From Eutreptiella sp. 'Long Island Sound 2002' (lineage: Eukaryota; Euglenozoa; Euglenophyceae; Eutreptiales; Eutreptiaceae), in contig OZ038379.1 in the NCBI GenBank assembly GCA_964036045.1, forward strand, positions 119,661,206 through 119,725,205: a DNA stretch of 64,000 nucleotides, in the 5' to 3' direction. A program made the position numbers and the translations under genes. Positions 57,189-64,000 of the stretch are shown here, in pieces. Every line of letters starts with the position of its first letter. The stretch's first letter is position 1. Below the pieces are notes generated by a model. It was not told the DNA's origin. It worked only from the letters and a program-made list of their open reading frames with translations, and made no database searches.

Positions 57189-57671
57189 TGTAACGGCATC
57201 AGTGTGACAGCACTAAATTTATGCATCAATGTGATCAGAATTTCAATGATTCTCAGATGTACATTAGTGCAGTAAATTTTCCGCTTGTTTTCATGTTTTC
57301 TGTTGGCCGCCAGGTTTCGCCTGTAAGCGCGCATCGAGTCGCATTTGTCTTTCGTGATTTCCCAATCGGAATTATATAAATTATTTCGAATGATTTCGCA
57401 ATGAGTTATTATGTTCAATGAATGCACAATGAAATTCTATGTCTGCTCCATTTTTGTAGACCGGGTTTTCTGAGTTTTCATATTCCACCATGGAGTTCAA
57501 CGAACTTACAAGTGCTTCGCATACGTCGCTCCTACAGGCTGGATATGGGTCTGGAGATGGTCAGTTGGGTTCGGAGATATCAGGGGCAGTGTCGGGCATT
57601 ACGACCCCTGGGGCATCAAGGCTACAGGCTTCGCAGTTACAAGAAGGATCCGCCAGTACACAGCGGTTACA
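57189..57671 (+). repeat. Right LTR (483 bp)
   Basis: It starts TGTAACGGCATCAGTGTGAC and ends CACAGCGGTTACA. It matches the left LTR over its whole length with about 45 differences by eye. The gag ATG is kept at 57,490 with CCACCATGG, and the frame stays open through the LTR into flanking DNA (to 57,705). Confidence 0.95.
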
Positions 57672-57676
57672 GGGGC
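57672..57676. other. Target-site duplication, right (GGGGC)
   Basis: Identical to 47,408-47,412. Removing the LTR element and one copy rejoins 47,412 to 57,677 and restores element B. Confidence 0.9.
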
Positions 57677-60137
57677 GGAGTTCCGGTCGTGGGGCGGTCC
57701 GGTGAGGTTCAGTGGGTGTTTGGGGATTTCCTAGGTGTGGGCCGTTGGTAGGTGGCGTGGTCGGTGCAGGTGATGTGGTGGGGGGTGCTTCTGATGCTGC
57801 TGGTGAGGGTGGTGTGGCTGATGCAGTGGGTGATTGCGCCGCTGGTGGTGCCGTTGGTGAGGGTGGTGTAGGCGATGCTGCAGGTGAGGGCGGTGTAGGC
57901 AACACGTCAGTTGATGGTGAGGTTGGTGGGTCAGCCGGTCACGGTGTCACTGGTGGTGTTGGTGGCAATGGCGCCCCTGGTGCTGTTGATGATGCTGACG
58001 GTGAGGGTGGTGGTTCGGTTGGCGATGGCGAGGATGCCGCTGGTGACGTAACGGGCGGTGGTGTTGACGGTAATGCGGATTGTGAGGGTGCTGTCCCTGG
58101 GCGTTGGAGGTGTAACGTATCTGGACCGAACTGTTGGACCCGGTTTGTGGTGGTGGTGGTGGTGAGGGTGCTGTAGGTGACACATCGGCTGGTGGGGCCG
58201 ATGTTGCTGGTGGTGGAGTTGCGGTTGGTGACGTGTTGGTGAGGGTGGCGTAGGAGATGCCCCTGGTGACGGTGAGGGTGGTGTCGGCGACGCTGGGGGT
58301 GTTGTGGGTGGTGTACCGGGTGGTGGTGTCGCTAGTGGTGGCGGTGGTGGGTGCCGGTGTTGCTGGCAATGTGGCCGGGTGGTGGTGGTGTTGCAGTGGG
58401 TGGGGGGTGATGGTGCGGGGGAGTAAAGCTGTCCTTGGACTGCGGGTAGACCCCGTCCAGTGATGGTTGTGCTGGTGGTGTCAGCGTTGAGGCTTTTGGA
58501 GATGCCAGGCTCCTGGCGCTGCACGGGGTGATGGTGCCGCTGACGAGGTCAATGGTGAGCGCGGGTGGTGCCATGGGTGACGGTGGCGGTGGCAACGCGT
58601 TGTCGACGACGTCACGGGTGAGTGTGCTGCTGGTGATGCCGACGGCGCTGGTGCTGTGGTGGTAGGGATGTGTATGATAGTTCATCGAGGTTGGTGGTGG
58701 TGATGGTGAGGGCGCTGTTGGTGTCTCCCCGGGTGTCAATGCCACCCTTGACACCGATGGTGGGGGCGGTGTTGGTGTCGCACCTATCGGTGGTCGGCGT
58801 CGTCGGCGGTGGGTATGTTGCAGGTGGTGTTACGGTTGACGGTTTTGGTGATGTTGATGGTAGGTGATGGTCAATGGGGTAGGTGCTGGTTCTGGGTGTG
58901 GGTCCGCGCGCGGGCGGTCTTTGGCCTGTTGTGGGAGCTGTTGGCAGGCTCGCCTGCTGGTCCTCGCGGTGTTTATCGTCTTCTGGTCCTGTCGGTGTTG
59001 GGTGGCCGTTCCTGGTGTCGGGTGATATTGTTGGTGGGGGTACTGCTGGTGGTGCTGCAGGGTTTGATTGTAGGTGAAGCTTAGGGTGTGGTGTTGGCGT
59101 CGTTCGTGACGCCATTTTGTGATGGTGGGTGCTGCAACCGGTGGTGGTGGCGCTGGTGACAGCGGTGAAAGGGGTGCTGGGTGTTGGTGAGAATGCCGTC
59201 GCTGGTGCTTTGGGTGCTGCTGGTGATGGCGCGCTGGGTGTTGGCGTTGGTGATGCTGACGGTGTTGTCGGTGATGCCCCGGTTGATAGTGCCGCTGGTG
59301 ATGCCTTCTTTGTTTGCGAGGGTGCTGCAGGGGGTGGTACGGCTGCCGGTGCCGCTGGTGATGACAACGGTGTGGGTGTTGTAGGTGATGGTTCTGGGCG
59401 TGAGTTTGCGCATGGGTGGTCGTGGGCGTTGGCCCTCGCCAATCTTGGCAGAGGACTTGGTGGGCGTTCGTGGTTGGTTGATTCGCCTGTCCTGGTGGTG
59501 TTGGTCGCTTGTGGTGTCTGGGCATGTCCTCGCCAATGGTGGCGGGGGGTGCTGATGATGGGGTTGGTGCAGGTGACAGTGTTGTCGATGTCGGTGACGT
59601 CTGCGGATGCAGGTGTTTCACCGGGCCATGCCGAGGGTGAGGCTTGTGTAGGTGATGACGGTGCGGGCAGCGTCATCGGTGATGCCGCCGGTGAGGGTGG
59701 TGGCAGTGACGGTCCAGCTGACGCCGTTGGTGTGGGCTGTGCGGGTGACGTGTCAGGCGTTGGTGCTGTTCGTGACACTGATGGTGATGTTGGTGTCGGT
59801 GGTGCTCCGGGTGTCGGTGTCCTGGGCGATGCCGACGGTCATGGCGCTGGTGATGCTTTGGCGGTTGGTGCTGCTGATGGCGCTCCGACGGTGAAGGTGC
59901 CGGGGATGTTGGGTGCGGGTCCGCCGCGTCGGGGTATCTCCTCCCCACTCCTGGCGGAGGGTGCCGTTCGTGCTGCTGCTGGTGAGAGTGGTGGATGTGA
60001 TGGTGTTGTTGACGTTGATGGGGCCGCCTGGGCTGGTTGCTGGTGATGCTGCGGGTGATGCCGATGCTGCGGCTCTTGCAGGTGTTGCCCCGGTTTACGC
60101 TGTCGTTGGTGATGCGGATGGTGAGGGTTTTGTAGGT
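57677..60137 (-). repeat. GT-rich degenerate repeats: 5' region of element B
   Basis: Seen from the plus strand this is a string of GGTGATGCTG, GGTGAGGGTGGTG and GTTGGTGGTG themes; on the minus strand it is ACC/ATC-rich like 11.45-12.65 kb. All frames are open and would give low-complexity peptides (for example Gly/Val/Asp repeats on the plus strand), so no gene is called. Scattered hairpins with the same plan as in the 183-bp array occur at 59,435-59,453, about 59,528-59,546 and about 59,944-59,962. It stops abruptly at repeat R (60,138). Confidence 0.7.
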
Positions 60138-63085
60138 AGTGACGCGTTCCCGTGGGGGGCCGGCCACGGGACGCTGCGGTGACACGCACAGGTGAGCAGG
60201 CAGGCAAGGCACTACGCTCACAAGGGCATCAATACGCCTGTGTCATGTGACAAAGCGTTTCAGAATCCTTGCCACTCTGCAAAGAGGGAACAAAAGTATG
60301 TACAACAACACATCAGGATATGTACACATGGGGTTAAGACTGGACTGGGGTAAGGGCATCACAGGACCATAGACACTCAGTCCCAACTCATATCCCAATC
60401 CCAGGTCCGACCCTCTCAGTGGCTGATGGGGGCGGGGGCTCAAACACAACCCATGCCCTGCTCAGTCCGGACCCTGAAACCCTGCCAATAGGGAGGTGTC
60501 CCGCCCAGCCACAGGCGAGTTCCTAGGAACCAAGGTGCTCCAAGGCCAACCGACAGTGGCTCCCTATGCTCCCTTAATGGCAGGTCCCAACTTCACTCTG
60601 AGTTAGAGATATGGCCCCGCCATTATCACCCAGGAGTTGGTAGCTGAAATTGGGCTGTTTCAGCCCAAACTGAAATTAACTCAAAAATCCCCAAAATTGA
60701 CCCCTCGTCCGGACCAGCCAGAGGTAGGGACGAGGCAACCGACCCTATGCCCTTTGAGTACGAACTCCCTGGAGCCCTCACCCAACCTGGTTCCCTTTGA
60801 GGTCCCGGCATCAGGGCAACACGGATGAGTCAAGTGGGGTCATGATGCCAAAATCACCGAAATTGGCGTCATTCCCACGCGCGGCTCGCCCAGCCAAGGT
60901 AAGGCCAATGGCTCACAGGGTAGGAGGCAGGACCTAGGACTTTCATCTGAGTGTACAACTTGGATTTGGGTCCGGGCCCCTCAATGGGCTTAGAGAAATG
61001 GGGCCGCCAATTGACCACACGGAAGGGGGAAATTGGGGTCCCAAAATTGGGTCATTTTGGCTGCCTGAAATGAGCCAAAATTCGGTGTGCTCCCAATAGT
61101 ATATCTCCACGCCGGCTTGGAGATCAGATCTGCCATTCCATACGCGATCCACTGGGAGTCCAACAGAGACTCCCATGCCCTTGGCCCTCGGAGATCTTCA
61201 TGCCATTCGGCGTGGTGACGATCCCAATTGGGTCCACAAATGCAAAAATGGCAAAATTGCCCACACTCACTTTGGGCTAGCGCCTTAACGAAGGTTGCTC
61301 CGCTTCGCCCACGTGGCGTGTGAACCATGGGGACCAATGTCCATATCACCCATGTCATATATGGTCCATTGGTCCAAGCGTCCGGCGTGCACGAAGGTTA
61401 GAACATGGTGCACGGCGGGCAGCAAAAGTGGAAATATGCTCAAAATGGCCAAAAATGCGCACACTCATGGTTGGGGCAAATGAGGCACATGCCCGACTCG
61501 GACCGGAGTGTGCCATAGGATTGGTATCAAGTCATGTTGGTCCAACATATCTTTTGGGCGTCGCCCAACTCCTCCGATATTGGGAATGGCAGGGTCGCCA
61601 AGTGAGCCCATGATTTGGGATAGTCCCAAATCGCCAACATGGCGGCCACGGCATGCCAAGCCTAAGAGGAGTTACTCGCCGGGTCCAAGATATGTTGGGC
61701 ACCGAAGTATGTACCCTCATATCATACTTGGGTCATGATGTCAATTGAGCGCAACGTTGAGATACACGGTCGCCACTTGACATCATGACGGGCCAAAAAT
61801 GGCAAAATTGGCACAAGCACACACAAAAGTGCCTTGAAAAGTGCATAATTATATTATAATATCTTCGGCTTGGATCGTGCAATCAGTTAATCCTTCTAAA
61901 CACAATGACTTGACACCAATGACCTTCGATCCCACATATGTGCTCCACTTGGGGCGCCTTGAAAGGTTACGAGCGCTGCTTCCCAAGTGGGCACATGAAA
62001 ATATGGAAAATTGCAAAACACACACTTTGCTCCCAACGCATCGCTTCGGGTTCACCACACAAGCTTCCCTTCACGAAGGTTAGGCTTGCAATTGATCGTA
62101 GGGAGTATGGAGGAGGGGCTTGCACAATATGAGGTCCATTGGCGGGTTTGGCTTGGCGCGATAGACCCGCCAAATGGGCACGCAACACAACACAAGGCAC
62201 ATACTCCATATTGCCCAAGAAGGTGGCTCCCACCACGATATGTCATGCCCCTCCAAGGGCATAACTTTGTGTCAATCGCTCATAGGAACTCAAGGAGAGT
62301 TCCCATGCAACACCAACACTTGCGCGCTACACTCGAAAGTTATCTTAACGCACGCAATGTCATGGCCAAAGAGTTATAACACAAACTCTACCCTCTTGAC
62401 CATGATCCATTACACTAGCGCGCACATGTGGAAACGCAAGGCATATAATGCTTCCTAAATTACGCCGGGAGTATTGCGAATACATCCCACGTTTTTTTAT
62501 TGTCATTCCTCGCATACAACACGAGATATGACCTTCACAAGTGGCCTCACGAATCAACTTTGTTTTGCCCATATCTTTAAGACAAATGGAGGGCAAGAGA
62601 AAAGGAAAGTTGATTCGTGCCTAGGGAAGCACGTAGGTCCACTCAAAAGAGGTCAAATCAAGTGCGGGGATGTCGAAGTCGAAAATCCGATTTCGACATC
62701 CTGAAGAATTCGGATTAAGGTTGCGAGTATTAATTATGAAAATTGCGGAAGCATCCATGCAGTTCCTGGCGACTTTGGAGCCTTCGTGACGGAGAGCGTT
62801 AAAATTTCCATTATAAACAGTTAAACTGGCGGTTACGGTAAAGTCGCGATCCAACCGCCAGCAGTCAAAACAGTGAGTATCAGAACGAAAGCGTAAAAAT
62901 TGACGGAAACAATATGAAAATAAAACCCTGTTGATTCCCGATATTCTGATACACAAATCTCCGCTGGCGGTGCATCGGTTGCCGATGCGGGGCTTCACGG
63001 CACGGAACACGCCGTGCATGGGGTTAGTGGACCGGAGACCGGTTGTATGCCGTAACCTGGCCATGGGGTTCTGGGTACCGCTTCA
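60138..63085. repeat. Direct repeat R, right copy (about 2.95 kb)
   Basis: Starts TGACGCGTTCCCGTGGGG and is collinear with 30,688-33,690. It is close to that copy up to about 62,180, diverged in the middle, with CTGGGTACCGCTTCAC shared again at 63,071. The same small hairpins are kept, including CCACTTGGG (61,945) with CCCAAGTGG (61,982) and TTGGGC-GTC-GCCCAA near 61,555. In the diverged part, AATCCGA and TCGGATT flank a short spacer near 62,685-62,720. No ORF is convincing. The two copies bracket element B. Confidence 0.8.
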
Positions 63086-64000
63086 CCCCCCTCCTTAGAG
63101 CAAACCCTGGGGGGGCTCGATAACACCCACGCATGGCAGCGGGTACCCAGGACCACTTCCTGTAGGGGGGGGGTGTCACATCCTCACTTCAGTGAGTCAC
63201 AGTAAGATAGGTATGGTGCTGTATAAGCTCGTAGCACATGTATAGTATCAAGTATCAAGTCCCGGGTCCTGGCGGCGATTGTTCGGCATCCAAAGGACCC
63301 GTTAACCCATACCAGGCGCACCGGTCGCCGGCTGCTACGGTCACCACCACAGTGGTAGTGGCATACACGGCCAACATAGGCGACGCACGACGACCGAGGT
63401 GGTCCCACAAGTCGAGAGCAACCACAAAGATCCATCAGGCTACCCCAAGCTTCCCAAGGCCCGCCGACTGGGGAGAGTCCCCACGGGTCCTTCCTCGGGC
63501 GCACCATGTCCATATCCATACGACGCGGGTCCAGAGTGCCATAGTCGAACTCCTTACGAACCCCAAATCGTAAGGGAACTCCTCCTTAAGGGATCGGGCA
63601 TCAAGGCCGTCTTTTCCCTCGCCCTACTGCCACGAAGGCCATACATGAGGGAGTCCTAATGCAGTGTGGGCGGAGGCGTCGACTCCTCAAACCACCAGTT
63701 TCCCAGGCAGACTGACCGAGGTCAGGAGCACCGGAGGCCGCCATCCGAATGCAAGTGCGTCTGCGAATCGGTAGGCTCACACTGGGACTGACAGTGGCGG
63801 ACCGCTGGGAGTGTAGTCAGGCAACTGGGCCTCCCGCCTGGCGCCATCAGGATCGCCACACATCACAGCGAATAGGGCAACACGGTATCACAGGCACTCA
63901 AACAGTAGAATCTGTATTCCGGTACTGGTCCAGGCTGGACCAGGCTGTATGAACATGTACACGGCGACTCAAGGCGCCTTTGTATAAGATTCGCATCCCT
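63086..64000. other. Unassigned sequence at the right edge
   Basis: No gene or mobile-element signature is recognised. AGCGGGTACCCAG at 63,138-63,150 is an inverted copy of CTGGGTACCGCT at 63,071, so about 80 bp could fold back. A G9 run followed by TGTCACA lies at about 63,167-63,181. A 111-codon open frame (63,238-63,573) has no motif. Confidence 0.4.

Larger units (their letters stand above)
47413..57671 (+). mobile_element. Complete Ty3-type chromodomain LTR retrotransposon (10,259 bp)
   Basis: Two LTRs (482 and 483 bp) with TGTAAC...GTTACA ends, a GGGGC target duplication, an initiator-Met primer-binding site and a polypurine tract define the element. Inside, on the plus strand, are Gag, retropepsin, a DIRS-like WP domain, RT, RNase H, H2C2 zinc finger, integrase and a chromodomain, then about 1.3 kb before the right LTR. 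It lies inside non-LTR element B and is less GC-rich than its host sequence. The LTRs differ at roughly 9 percent of positions by eye, so the insertion is old, and the coding region carries about a dozen in-frame stops. Confidence 0.95.
33691..60137 (-). mobile_element. APE-type non-LTR retrotransposon, family B, interrupted twice
   Basis: Reading from 60,137 downwards: a repeat-rich 5' region (60,137-57,677), ORF1 (about 47,400-43,215), ORF2 (43,214-34,250, interrupted) and a short downstream ORF (to 33,752). The 10,259-bp LTR element plus its 5-bp duplication, and the 3,622-bp insert plus duplication at 35.7-40.0 kb, are later additions. Without them the element is about 12.6 kb. It is homologous to element A throughout ORF1 and ORF2, but diverged enough to be a separate family. 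Stops and frameshifts show a dead copy. Its outer limits are where the two copies of repeat R abut it. Confidence 0.75.

Noticed and set aside
57712-60046. Plus-strand Gly/Val/Asp-rich frames as a repetitive structural protein
   Set aside because: The region is antisense to the 5' end of element B and all frames are open; no conserved period or motif was seen.
63160-63182. G run followed by TGTCACA as the end of an LTR
   Set aside because: No matching TGTGACA start, primer-binding site or second copy in the window.
63238-63573. 111-codon open frame near the right edge
   Set aside because: No motif, no paralogue and an overlapping open frame of equal length on the other strand.

Overview
This window looks like eukaryotic nuclear DNA made almost entirely of retroelements and satellite-like repeats. 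I see no cellular gene, rRNA, tRNA or bacterial operon. The host cannot be named from sequence alone. The mix of a chromodomain LTR retrotransposon, very large C-rich non-LTR elements and GC-rich minisatellites suggests a repeat-rich protist or alga, but that is inference.

Layout. 1-5.5 kb (- strand): decayed gag-protease part of a Ty3-type LTR element whose RT would lie beyond the left edge. 5.5-6.6 kb: short direct repeats, then alternating 82/84-bp repeats. 6.7-10.5 kb: a 65-bp satellite with higher-order structure. About 10.6-29.6 kb (+ strand, family A): a giant non-LTR retrotransposon with a 64-bp tandem array and ACC-rich 5' region, ORF1, ORF2 (AP-endonuclease, reverse transcriptase, RNase H, C-terminal zinc motif) and an unusual third ORF with a RING-like finger. 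29.76-29.96 kb: three more 65-bp repeats. 30.69-33.69 kb: a mostly non-coding direct repeat (R). 33.69-60.14 kb (- strand, family B): a second, divergent element of the same kind, interrupted twice. A 2,980-bp repeat-rich insert lies between 642-bp duplications (36.4-39.4 kb), and a complete 10,259-bp chromodomain LTR retrotransposon with a 5-bp target duplication lies at 47,413-57,671. 60.14-63.09 kb: second copy of R. 63.1-64 kb: nothing recognised.

How the parts relate. Families A and B are recognisably homologous in ORF1 and ORF2 but far apart in sequence, so comparing them separates conserved features from decay. Both have a UGA stop between ORF1 and ORF2, in the ORF2 frame, followed after one C by the same base-paired element (GGGGC-NA-GGGCC-loop-GGCCC-GCCCC). 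Protein similarity resumes directly after the stop and before any in-frame AUG. This looks like programmed stop-codon readthrough and is the most interesting signal in the window. The LTR element has its own oddities: gag starts inside the LTR and reads through the primer-binding site, and a DIRS-like domain sits between protease and RT.

All large elements here carry frameshifts or stops and are probably inactive copies. The non-LTR coding strands are very poor in T, so long open frames occur by chance in every frame. Only frames supported by motifs or by A/B similarity are annotated.
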